Shown piece after piece: positions 35,133 to 42,045 of a stretch of DNA of 42,525 bases. Both the position numbers and the translations under genes were made by a program. Each line of letters begins with the position of its first letter. Within the stretch, counting starts at the first letter, position 1. Origin of the DNA: Phycisphaeraceae bacterium (GTDB lineage: Bacteria; Planctomycetota; Phycisphaerae; Phycisphaerales; UBA1924); NCBI GenBank assembly GCA_019636535.1, contig JAHBXK010000030.1, positions 1 through 42,525 on the forward strand, written 5' to 3'. The notes beneath the pieces were generated by a model. The model was not told where the DNA came from, made no database searches, and worked only from the letters and a program-made list of their open reading frames with translations.

Positions 35133-35953
35133 GCGGCCGGGTTGAACAAGTGCGGGTCGCGGACCTGGTCTGCCTGCCCCAGGTCCGGGAGCGTTCGGGT
35201 TTCGGCGACGACGAACTCGCCGGGCTCGCGCAGAGCATCCGCGAAGCAGGCGTGCTCCAGCCGCTGCTCGTCCGTCGTGACGGGGACAAGCTGGTCGTGG
35301 TGGATGGCGAGCGGCGTCTCCGGGCTGCCCGGCTCGCCGGGCTCGACACAGTGCCCGTCATCATTGAGGACGCGGCCCTCGCTGAAGGGCAAGTCCTGCA
35401 CCGCCAGCTCGTCATTGACGCGCAGCGTGTGGGACTTTCCCCGATGGAGCGGGCCGGCGCCATCCAGCGTCTCATGCAGGCGACGGACTGGACCGCTCGC
35501 GAGGTCGCCGTGAAGCTCGGCATCTCTCCGGCCCAGGTCTCCAAGCTGCTCGCCCTCACCGTGCTCCCGGGCGATGTCCAGCATGCGGTCGCCAGCGGGC
35601 GCATGGCGATGAGCGCCGCCTACGAACTGGCCAGGATTGCGGACAACGACGAGCGGGAACGCCTCGCATCCGAAGTGATGTCGGGCGCGCTCACGCGCGA
35701 TGCCCTCGCCCTCAAGGCCCGGGAGACTTCGGGACCGAGAACGGCAGCGAAGGCTCGCCGGAAGCCCGCGCCACGCGAGCGGGTGCTCATTCGCCTTGGT
35801 GAAGGGCGTTCCGTGGCTGTGTCGGCGCCGAGCCTGTCGGTGGACGGCATCGCATCCTGGCTCACGGAACTCGCCCACCAGGTCAGGGACGCCGGCGCTG
35901 ACGGACGCTCGCTCTCGGAGGTCGTGGCGGCCGTGTCAGTCAAGGCAAGGTAA
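35129..35953 (+). CDS. parB: ParB-family partition protein
   Basis: A 274-residue protein. It has a ParB/Srx N-terminal domain with the CTP-binding box GERRLRAA (60-67), the segment LAQSIREAGVLQPLLVRR, and an HTH at about 118-142 (TAREVAVKLGISPAQVSKLL). A variable basic linker and a C-terminal region follow. ParB binds parS sites and, with a ParA ATPase, segregates plasmids. No ParA gene is visible in the window, so it may act with a host ParA or regulate genes. It starts inside the DUF1232-like stop and is followed 46 bases later by the coupling-protein gene. Confidence 0.88.
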   Translation: MSGRVEQVRVADLVCLPQVRERSGFGDDELAGLAQSIREAGVLQPLLVRRDGDKLVVVDGERRLRAARLAGLDTVPVIIEDAALAEGQVLHRQLVIDAQRVGLSPMERAGAIQRLMQATDWTAREVAVKLGISPAQVSKLLALTVLPGDVQHAVASGRMAMSAAYELARIADNDERERLASEVMSGALTRDALALKARETSGPRTAAKARRKPAPRERVLIRLGEGRSVAVSAPSLSVDGIASWLTELAHQVRDAGADGRSLSEVVAAVSVKAR

Positions 35954-35999
35954 TGGCGTTCTGCCGCTGGCGCGACCACCGCGCCGGAAAGGACTCTTG

Positions 36000-37496
36000 A
36001 TGTTCGGCTCAGCAAGCAGAAGGCAACGCCGGATGCAGCAGCAAGACCCGCTCGCCGTGCCCCTGCTGCACTGGTCGCGCGAGGACGCCTGGACGGTGCG
36101 CGATGCACTCGAAGGCACACTGGTCCTCGGTGCGACCGGGTCGGGCAAGTCCAGCGGTAGCGGTCGCGCCATCGCCCACGCCATGCTCAACGCCGGGTTC
36201 GGTGGCCTTGTGCTCACAGCGAAGTCAGATGAGCGGACCGTGTGGGAACGGTACTGCCATAAGACAGGCCGTTCGGACGACCTGGTCGTCTTCGGGCGGG
36301 ATACCCCGCACCGCTTCAACTTCCTCGACCACGAGGCGACGAGGCCCGGCAGCGGCGCAGGCCTTACCGAGAATATCGTCGCCCTCCTGGCGACGGTGCT
36401 TGAAGTCGCTGAGCGGAACTCGACGGGCAGCGGCGGCCGCGAGGATGATGGCTACTGGAAGCGGGCGAATCGTCAACTCTGCCGCAACGTCGTGGACCTG
36501 CTCCTGCTTGCTAAGGGCCGCGTCACGGTGCCGGACATGTACCGGGTGGTGGTATCCGCTCCCACCTCCGCGAATCAGATCGCATCGGATGAGTGGAAGC
36601 GGCAGTCCGCGTGCTTCCGCTGGCTGAGTGAAGCGGATGCGAGGCACATGACGCCGCAGCAGCGGTCGGACTTCGCCATCGTCGCCGACTACTGGCTCCT
36701 GGAGTTCCCGGCCCTCAGCGACAAGACGCGGAGTGTGATCGTTTCGACGTTCACTTCGATGGTGGATGTGCTGAACCGGGGCATTCTCCGCGAGCTGTTC
36801 TGCGGCGAGACGACCCTGGCGCCGGAAGCAACGGAGACTGGCAAAATCATCCTTGTTGATCTGCCCGTCAAGGAATTCGCGGAGGTCGGACAGTTCGCCC
36901 AGGTCTTGTGGAAGCACGCTTTCCAGCGATCCATCGAGCGCCGATCTGTCAGCGATAGTCCACGCGCCGTGTTCCTGTGGGCGGACGAGGCGCAGCACTT
37001 CGTCACCTCCTACGACATGCAGTTCCAGACGACCTGCCGCGCTGCCCGCGTCGCCACCGTGCTGCTCTCCCAGAACTACAGCAACTTCATTGCGGCGCTG
37101 GGCGGTGGCGAAAGTGGGCGGGCGGAGACGGACTCGCTGCTGGCCAACCTGAACACGAAGGTCATGCACGCCAACGGCGATCCTGTCACTAACGAATGGG
37201 CCGCCGGCCTGATCGGGAGGTCCCGCCAGTTCATGGCCAGCGGTAATTCCAGCTACTCGGCCGAGGATGAGGCCAACGCCGCCATCGGCATGGGCTGGCT
37301 GCCGCGCAGCGGCAGTTCCACGGCAGGATTCTCAGAGGTGTTCGAGTACGAGGTCCAGCCGCGCGAGTTCACGCGGCTGCGCACCGGCGGACCCGCCAAC
37401 GGCGGTCTCGTCGATGCGATTGTGTTCCAGAACGGAAGAGTGTTCAAGGCGTCCGGGCGCAACTGGCTGCCCGTGACATTCAGGCAGCAGTTCTGA
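36000..37496 (+). CDS. TraG/VirD4-type coupling-protein ATPase lacking a membrane anchor
   Basis: A 498-residue protein from the ATG at 36000, with AAAGGA upstream. Walker A LGATGSGKS is at 43-51, a KSDE segment follows (about 75), and Walker B VFLWADEAQ is at 324-332. The pattern matches TraG/TraD/VirD4 coupling proteins, including the QNYSNF and NLNTKVMHAN segments. These ATPases bring the relaxase-DNA complex to the secretion channel. The protein begins almost directly with the ATPase, and no N-terminal membrane helices are seen. The next gene but one downstream encodes a membrane protein that could act as its anchor (inference). No channel genes accompany it. Confidence 0.88.
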   Translation: MFGSASRRQRRMQQQDPLAVPLLHWSREDAWTVRDALEGTLVLGATGSGKSSGSGRAIAHAMLNAGFGGLVLTAKSDERTVWERYCHKTGRSDDLVVFGRDTPHRFNFLDHEATRPGSGAGLTENIVALLATVLEVAERNSTGSGGREDDGYWKRANRQLCRNVVDLLLLAKGRVTVPDMYRVVVSAPTSANQIASDEWKRQSACFRWLSEADARHMTPQQRSDFAIVADYWLLEFPALSDKTRSVIVSTFTSMVDVLNRGILRELFCGETTLAPEATETGKIILVDLPVKEFAEVGQFAQVLWKHAFQRSIERRSVSDSPRAVFLWADEAQHFVTSYDMQFQTTCRAARVATVLLSQNYSNFIAALGGGESGRAETDSLLANLNTKVMHANGDPVTNEWAAGLIGRSRQFMASGNSSYSAEDEANAAIGMGWLPRSGSSTAGFSEVFEYEVQPREFTRLRTGGPANGGLVDAIVFQNGRVFKASGRNWLPVTFRQQF

Positions 37497-37569
37497 GCGA
37501 GCTGACAGCGCGAGACAGCAACGGGCGGCACGACCGCAGCGCGGTCACTGCGCGCACAAGGAGCAGGAA

Positions 37570-38160
37570 ATGAATCATCAGCAGGCCCCCTCTTCGATCG
37601 ATCACATCCGTGTCAGCGTGACGGTGATCGCGTTTGCCTGCCGGGCGCTGGCGCTCTCCGTCGAGGTCTTCCTGCACAGGGTGGACTCCTTCGGCGAGCG
37701 GTACATCGGCCTCCAGTCCGCCCTCGCCTGCCTCATCATGCTGCTGTTTCCGGCGTTCTGCGAACCGGGCAACGACCCGGAGTTCATGTACATCTACCTG
37801 GCCTGGTACCTGTTCATGACGCTGTGCATCCGGGCACGCATCCAGATCCGCCGCAGCGCGGGCGGAGCGCAGCCTCACAGCTACTACACGGGACGCCCGT
37901 TGCTCATGGGCGTCCTGCGCCGCACCAGCGAGCACACCATCAAGACACTCGTTGAGCCCGTGCTCGTCTTCCTGGTCGGCACGTTCGTCATCGCTTTCAA
38001 CGCACCGCTCGGTGCCTACCTGATGCTCGCATCCGCTGGGCTTCTGGTGACAACGAAGCTCACCGCGGACCATGAGCAGCGCCGGTCCGTTGACATGAAC
38101 GACGCATACATCGACCAGCGCAACGCGGCGGAGCGTTTCCGCTCGCGGCGCGGTGACTGA
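37570..38160 (+). CDS. Multi-pass membrane protein downstream of the coupling protein
   Basis: A 196-residue protein with AAGGAG before the ATG. Hydrophobic segments lie at about 48-62 (LQSALACLIMLLFPAF), 72-90 (MYIYLAWYLFMTLCI) and 125-158 (LVEPVLVFLVGTFVIAF, YLMLASAGLLVTT). It has a cytoplasm-like charged C-terminus. No domain name is recognised, but small integral membrane proteins in this place accompany soluble TraG-like ATPases. It is 73 bases after the ATPase gene and part of the same plus-strand run. Confidence 0.7.
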   Translation: MNHQQAPSSIDHIRVSVTVIAFACRALALSVEVFLHRVDSFGERYIGLQSALACLIMLLFPAFCEPGNDPEFMYIYLAWYLFMTLCIRARIQIRRSAGGAQPHSYYTGRPLLMGVLRRTSEHTIKTLVEPVLVFLVGTFVIAFNAPLGAYLMLASAGLLVTTKLTADHEQRRSVDMNDAYIDQRNAAERFRSRRGD

Positions 38161-38184
38161 TCTTGAAGAACAGGAGGTGTCCCG

Positions 38185-38469
38185 ATGGCACAGGAAGACA
38201 ACGCACCGAAGATCGGAGCCGGCCACGCGTCGGCCATGTTCAGGCAGGGTCTCGCGGAGCTGCGTGGGGCGCTGTACCCCGAGTCAAATGTCGCTCAGCC
38301 CACCGTCTACGGCATCTACGGAACGAAGACCCCGGGCGAGGTCATGCAGGAGAAGCAGGGCGAGCAGCGCGATCCTGATGAGACGCCCTCGATTCTCGAC
38401 GAGCGGGTGAAGCAGGCCGAGTCCCAGATGAACCGTGAACTGGAGCCACCGCAGCAGGAGCGGGAGTAG
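38185..38469 (+). CDS. Small hydrophilic protein of the mobilization operon
   Basis: A 94-residue protein with an excellent ribosome site (AGGAGGTG) 8 bases before the ATG. It is hydrophilic and likely partly disordered (RDPDETPSILDERVKQAESQ). The segment HASAMFRQGLAELRGALYPE forms an amphipathic helix, followed by VYGIYGTKTPGEV. No family is recognised. Strong translation signal and position in the run argue that it is real. Confidence 0.65.
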   Translation: MAQEDNAPKIGAGHASAMFRQGLAELRGALYPESNVAQPTVYGIYGTKTPGEVMQEKQGEQRDPDETPSILDERVKQAESQMNRELEPPQQERE

Positions 38470-38498
38470 GTCTTGCCGGACCGTAAAGGAGGTGTGTC

Positions 38499-39212
38499 AT
38501 GTGGGTCGTGAGCGTCATCGCTGCCCTGATCATCATCTGCTACGTGTGGTCCAGGTGGGCCGACAAGCATCGGGCGTACTGGGGATTCTTCGTCCCCGTC
38601 AAGATGTCGGCTCTGGAAGCAGAGTGCGCACTGGTTCACCTTCTTGGCAACCCAGACCGACGGGAGATCGACGGCCGTGGCGATGTTGTTCTGACCTACT
38701 TGCGCGGAGATCGTGAGGTGATCGAAGCCCGCACTGTCACCCCGGACATGTGGACGACATGGATGCCGATGGAGTGTGTGGCGACAGTGGGACGGGTCGA
38801 GCACCTCACGTTCGTCGGACTCCACGCGTATGTGCCAAAGGGCGTCTCCATGACCCTGCGTGTCATCAAGTCATTCTGCTCCTATGCAGAGAGCGAGCTC
38901 AAGAGCCTTGGCGGCAGGCTTCAGAGCATTGATGCGAGCTTGCAGCAGGAACAGGCCGCTGGCCCACGGGCCACAAAGCAGACAGGGTTCACACCATCGC
39001 CAGCAACTGCCTGTGACTTTGGCCTGCTCGGCCTGAAACCCGGCGCCACCTGGGCCGAGGTGCAGTCGGCGTTCCGGACCATCTCGATGCAGTTCCACCC
39101 GGACCGCATGGTCGGGTTGCCTGAAAACATCATCGAGCTTGGCACCCGGCGTTTCAATGAGGCATCCGGGGCGTACCAGCGGCTGCGCGAGCAGCTCGGG
39201 TCTCAAGCCTGA
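38499..39212 (+). CDS. Membrane-anchored J-domain protein
   Basis: A 237-residue protein with AAAGGAGGTG before the ATG. It has an N-terminal membrane segment at 2-17 (WVVSVIAALIIICYVW), a middle domain of about 130 residues with no assigned family, and a C-terminal J-domain at about 175-234. The J-domain is recognised from LGLKPGATWAEVQSAFRTIS and the HPD motif at 200-202, followed by the helix FNEASGAYQRLRE. J-domains stimulate Hsp70 (DnaK) ATPase. A J-domain tethered to the membrane next to a coupling-protein ATPase suggests chaperone help in relaxase unfolding or protein export during transfer; this is inference. The HPD motif is intact. Confidence 0.75.
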   Translation: MWVVSVIAALIIICYVWSRWADKHRAYWGFFVPVKMSALEAECALVHLLGNPDRREIDGRGDVVLTYLRGDREVIEARTVTPDMWTTWMPMECVATVGRVEHLTFVGLHAYVPKGVSMTLRVIKSFCSYAESELKSLGGRLQSIDASLQQEQAAGPRATKQTGFTPSPATACDFGLLGLKPGATWAEVQSAFRTISMQFHPDRMVGLPENIIELGTRRFNEASGAYQRLREQLGSQA

Positions 39213-39222
39213 GGCACTGCCT

Positions 39223-39441
39223 GTGCGGGCAAGACGCAACCAACCCGAAGATGGCGTCGGCAGGGATTCCCCGCAGGAACCCCTGCCCCCGGGCACGCCG
39301 GAGTGGATCACTCCGGACCTGGTGGAGCGGACCATCCGCGTCTGGCAGCCTTTCTACGGGAAGGCGCAACTCTCCCCCGCCGACGCCGTACAAATACTTG
39401 TCGGCACGGGGCGGCTTCTGGCCGTCCTCGACGGGAGATGA
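39223..39441 (+). CDS. Small protein preceding the second serine recombinase
   Basis: A 72-residue protein from a GTG at 39223 (a GAGG lies 8 bases upstream; weak support). The second half reads GTPEWITPDLVERTIRVWQP and then SPADAVQILVGTGRLLAVL, which matches in style the short proteins found immediately before serine recombinases (TPEWIT...ETLxVWQPxY...LLxxVGRLFDVL). It ends 3 bases before the recombinase ATG. A role as accessory or directionality factor is plausible but unproven. Confidence 0.6.
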   Translation: MRARRNQPEDGVGRDSPQEPLPPGTPEWITPDLVERTIRVWQPFYGKAQLSPADAVQILVGTGRLLAVLDGR

Positions 39442-39444
39442 GTC

Positions 39445-41181
39445 ATGAAACAGTTCGTCGCTTGGGCACGGGTGAGCTCCGCCCGCCAGAAGAAGGAGGG
39501 CTTCAGCCTGGAGGACCAGGAGGCCCGTCTCCTTGAGTTCGCCAATCGGCTGGGCGGCACAGTCGTCAAGCTGTTCAAGATCGCCGAGACCGCCTCGAAG
39601 CGCGACGAGCGGGAGACCTTCCGCGAGTTCACCGCGTATGTCGAGAAGAACGCCCGCGTCCTGAGCGGGATGCTCTTCGTGAAGGTGGACCGTGCCGCCC
39701 GGAATATCCGGGACTGGGCCGACCTTGAAGCGCTCGCCGAAGAGACGCATGTCCCTCTCCTCTTCCCCGACCAGCCGACCGGCGAAACCCCCGCCGGTCG
39801 GATGCAGCGGCGCATGTCGGCCGTCTTCGCCAGCTACCAGACCGACCAGCAGGCCGCCGACATCAGTTCCGGCATCCGTCGCCGCGTCGAAAGCGGCCTG
39901 CCGATGGGCCGGCAGTACGGCCTGCGGAACGTCCGAATCCACGGGCGCAGCATCGTCGAGCACGACCCGGTGAACGGTCCGAAGGTGCGGCGCATCTTCG
40001 AGCTCTTCGCCTACCAGCCGCACACGCTCATGACACTGATCGACTCCCTCGCCCGGCAAGGCATCGTCTACACCGACCGCCATCCCCGTTTCGACAAGTC
40101 GGTGCTTTACCGCATCCTGAACAACCGGCACTACATTGGCGAGGTCAAGTTCAAGGGGCAGTGGCATCCCGGCTCGTTCGAGCCCTTGATCGACCGGGCG
40201 ACCTTTCAGGCGGCGCAGGATCGGTTCAGCGGGCGAGTGATCCGAAAGCCTGAAATCACTTTCGCAGGCGGGCTGATGCGGTGCTCCGTCTGCGGACATG
40301 TGGTCACGGCCGAGAAGAAGAGGAAGACCTCCCCGGACGGCACTATCCGCGAGTACAGCTACTACCGGTGCTCGCAGTACAACCGTCCCGGCCACCCCCG
40401 GGTGCGGCTGCCGGAGCGGGCCATCAACGACCAGTTCCTCGAACTCTTCGACAGGCTGCATATCGCCAGCCCGGAGGTCCGTGAGTGGATCAAGGAGGTC
40501 ATCCGGGCCCGGGCCGGGGCCGACCGCGATCAGAACGCCCAGCACCGGGCTGAACTGGAACGCCAGAAGCGGCAGGTCGAGGCCAAGCTCAAGACCCTGC
40601 TCGACCTCCGGATGGACGGGGAAATCTCCGCCGACGACTACAGCGACAAGCGGGCCGAGCTTCACGAGCGGGAGTCGGCCATCCGCCTCCAACTGGAGAC
40701 GACCGACCTCGACGACCGCCAGGTGGCGGACCTAGCCATCGCCGCGTTTGAACTCTCGCAAAGCCTGAAAAGCCGCTGGGAAAACGCGGATTGCACAGCA
40801 AAACGCACCATCCTGGAGATCCTCTGCCAGGAGGTGCGTTTGAACTGCGAAAAACTCGAGATTTCGCTGAGAAAACCGTTCGATTCGCTGATCGACGGTG
40901 ATCTCGTGTCAAAAAGTGGAGCCGGGGGGAATCGAACCCCCGCGCGATCGCGGATTCCCCCGATATTTCCCGCGATTCTAAGGAGCGCGCAGCGCTTGGC
41001 GCAGCACGCGACGCACGGGGCGCGAATTTGGATGCCAGCGCTCGCGATGGGTTTACCCATGACGCGCCAGGATCGACCGTATTCGCGACCAGCGAAGAAC
41101 GGTCTGAAGTCTCTGCCGAGTCCGACCTCAACCACATTGTGGCGGCGTGGGCGCACTTGCCGCCTGAGGTCCAAGCAGTGA
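39445..41181 (+). CDS. Second large serine recombinase, with read-through tail across an att-like site
   Basis: A 578-residue frame. The catalytic domain has AWARVSSARQKKEGFSLEDQ with Ser11 as likely nucleophile, and VKVDRAARNIRD. A recombinase domain follows (GIRRRVESGLPMGRQYGLRN), then a zinc ribbon (CSVCGH ... YYRCSQYN; the fourth Cys is replaced) and a coiled coil near 360-440. The genuine protein probably ends near residue 490 (RKPFDSLIDGDLVSK). From there the frame runs through a tRNA/tmRNA 3' fragment (giving GAGGNRTPARS) into unrelated DNA. This kind of tail is known from integrases lying at tRNA-type attachment sites. It is unlike the recombinase at 20594, so two recombination systems coexist. 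Confidence 0.88.
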   Translation: MKQFVAWARVSSARQKKEGFSLEDQEARLLEFANRLGGTVVKLFKIAETASKRDERETFREFTAYVEKNARVLSGMLFVKVDRAARNIRDWADLEALAEETHVPLLFPDQPTGETPAGRMQRRMSAVFASYQTDQQAADISSGIRRRVESGLPMGRQYGLRNVRIHGRSIVEHDPVNGPKVRRIFELFAYQPHTLMTLIDSLARQGIVYTDRHPRFDKSVLYRILNNRHYIGEVKFKGQWHPGSFEPLIDRATFQAAQDRFSGRVIRKPEITFAGGLMRCSVCGHVVTAEKKRKTSPDGTIREYSYYRCSQYNRPGHPRVRLPERAINDQFLELFDRLHIASPEVREWIKEVIRARAGADRDQNAQHRAELERQKRQVEAKLKTLLDLRMDGEISADDYSDKRAELHERESAIRLQLETTDLDDRQVADLAIAAFELSQSLKSRWENADCTAKRTILEILCQEVRLNCEKLEISLRKPFDSLIDGDLVSKSGAGGNRTPARSRIPPIFPAILRSAQRLAQHATHGARIWMPALAMGLPMTRQDRPYSRPAKNGLKSLPSPTSTTLWRRGRTCRLRSKQ

Positions 41182-41219
41182 TCGCGGCGGCGGTGCGGGC
41201 AGCCCGCGGAGGAGCATGA
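40902..41219 (+). pseudogene. Tail of another integrase-like gene, out of frame and without a start
   Basis: A second frame (offset from the recombinase) is open from just after a TGA at 40899-40901 to a TGA at 41217-41219 and lacks an ATG or a good GTG. It reads KKWSRGESNPRA across the tRNA-like fragment and ends with SDLNHIVAAWAHLPPEVQAV. WSRGESNPR-type read-through followed by a short helical AAW-x-LP-x-x-V segment is a combination I associate with planctomycetal integrase ends. I interpret it as the 3' remnant of a different integrase joined here by recombination. Confidence 0.45.
40917..40941 (-). other. 3'-end fragment of a tRNA(Ala) or tmRNA gene (attachment site)
   Basis: On the minus strand there is a perfect T-arm: 5-bp G/C stem with loop TTCGATT (plus 40925-40941). 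It is followed by acceptor strand CGGCTCC and discriminator A (plus 40924-40917). U70 in this acceptor would pair with G3, the alanine identity mark shared by tRNA(Ala) and tmRNA. No matching 5' acceptor strand or anticodon arm lies within the next 100 bases, so the gene is not intact here. Such fragments are left by integration at a tRNA/tmRNA 3' end. Confidence 0.65.
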
Positions 41220-42045
41220 CATGAGCCCACTTGATCAGTTCCTTCAATTGAATGTTGAGATATTCAGCGTCCCCGCGAGGGGTCCAACGTTCCTCGATGG
41301 GGGGCCAACCAATGAGGCGGGTGTTCTCACATCTGAATACCGGGAGGGCCCCCGTCTGACATCTGACAGAACCGACAAAACCACCTCTCTGGGCTCAGGA
41401 TCGCCAGTGCGTCAAGGTAGTGTCAGGAGCCCCCCGGTCTTAGGTTCTCCTGGGGCCTCAACGACTTCAAGACCCCGGCGGGAACAGTCGCCTCATTCGA
41501 CACAGTTTGTTCGCGCTGTCCGGTCCGGCTTTGCGGCGTGTTTGCGCCGTGGCCACGACGTGTGGCCGTGTGGCGTTCTGGCGCACACGTCGAATCAGGA
41601 CTCGATCGGAGTGCCTCGACGCGACACGGGCCAACCCGGGCGAACTTCGCGCTGCGAGATGTTTGGCGCCCATTTCGGGAGCCCTGGGGCACCGGGTCGG
41701 GAGCCTAGCCCGAAGTCGGGAGCATCACCCCCCGCTGGCAACTGTCGCGACAGTGCGCGACAGTGCGCAGCGGTCACCCGCGTGTTCGACTCCCCGCGAC
41801 CGGGGGGGGGTCGAAAGTTCTGCCGATGTGCAGGTGACCGACGCGATGGCTGTGCACGAGTTTTCCCGGGTTTTGCAATGCCCCCCCCCGGGGGGGGGGC
41901 GCTCGGTTTGCCGGGCTTCTGCCCTTGGCTTCGTCGCTGGCTGGGGGCTTCACGCGCGTGCGTGGACCCACCCCGCCAATGCCAATGACCGATCGTGCGG
42001 CATTGGACGTTGCTTGATTTCACACTTGAGCGAAAGGATTTCGAC
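41220..42045. other. 0.8-kb region without a convincing gene; homopolymers and palindromes
   Basis: An open frame at 41221-41988 has GAGGAG 7 bases before its ATG, but its product is Pro/Gly/Ser/Arg-rich with no structure and is interrupted by homopolymer-encoded GGG/PPP runs, so I do not call it. A G9-10 run lies at about 41802-41810. A C9/G10 block lies at 41881-41899. CGACAGTGCG is repeated around 41748-41768. The segment looks intergenic, possibly a regulatory or replication region before the gene at 42046. Confidence 0.4.
41741..41754. repeat. Perfect palindrome ACTGTCGCGACAGT
   Basis: A 14-base perfect palindrome, immediately followed by another copy of CGACAGTGCG (41757-41767). It resembles a protein binding site, for example an operator or a ParB-type site, in front of the ParB-like gene at 42046. 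Confidence 0.4.

Noticed and set aside
35129..37496. Complete ParAB partition locus or conjugation channel operon
   Set aside because: No ParA ATPase and no VirB-type channel genes are present in the window; only ParB and the coupling ATPase can be supported.
39154..40692. 512-codon minus-strand frame opposite the second recombinase
   Set aside because: Antisense shadow of a gene with clear catalytic motifs.
40917..40993. Complete tRNA gene at the recombinase 3' end
   Set aside because: Only the T-arm and 3' acceptor strand are present; no 5' acceptor partner or anticodon arm could be placed.
40917..41280. Complete tmRNA (ssrA) gene on the minus strand
   Set aside because: No GGGGCTG-like 5' end and no tag frame ending in an LAA-type sequence was found in the expected distance.
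41221..41988. 255-codon frame with a fair ribosome site
   Set aside because: The product is Pro/Gly/Ser/Arg-rich, contains homopolymer-encoded runs and has no recognisable segment; it remains possible that only the first 20-40 codons are a broken gene.
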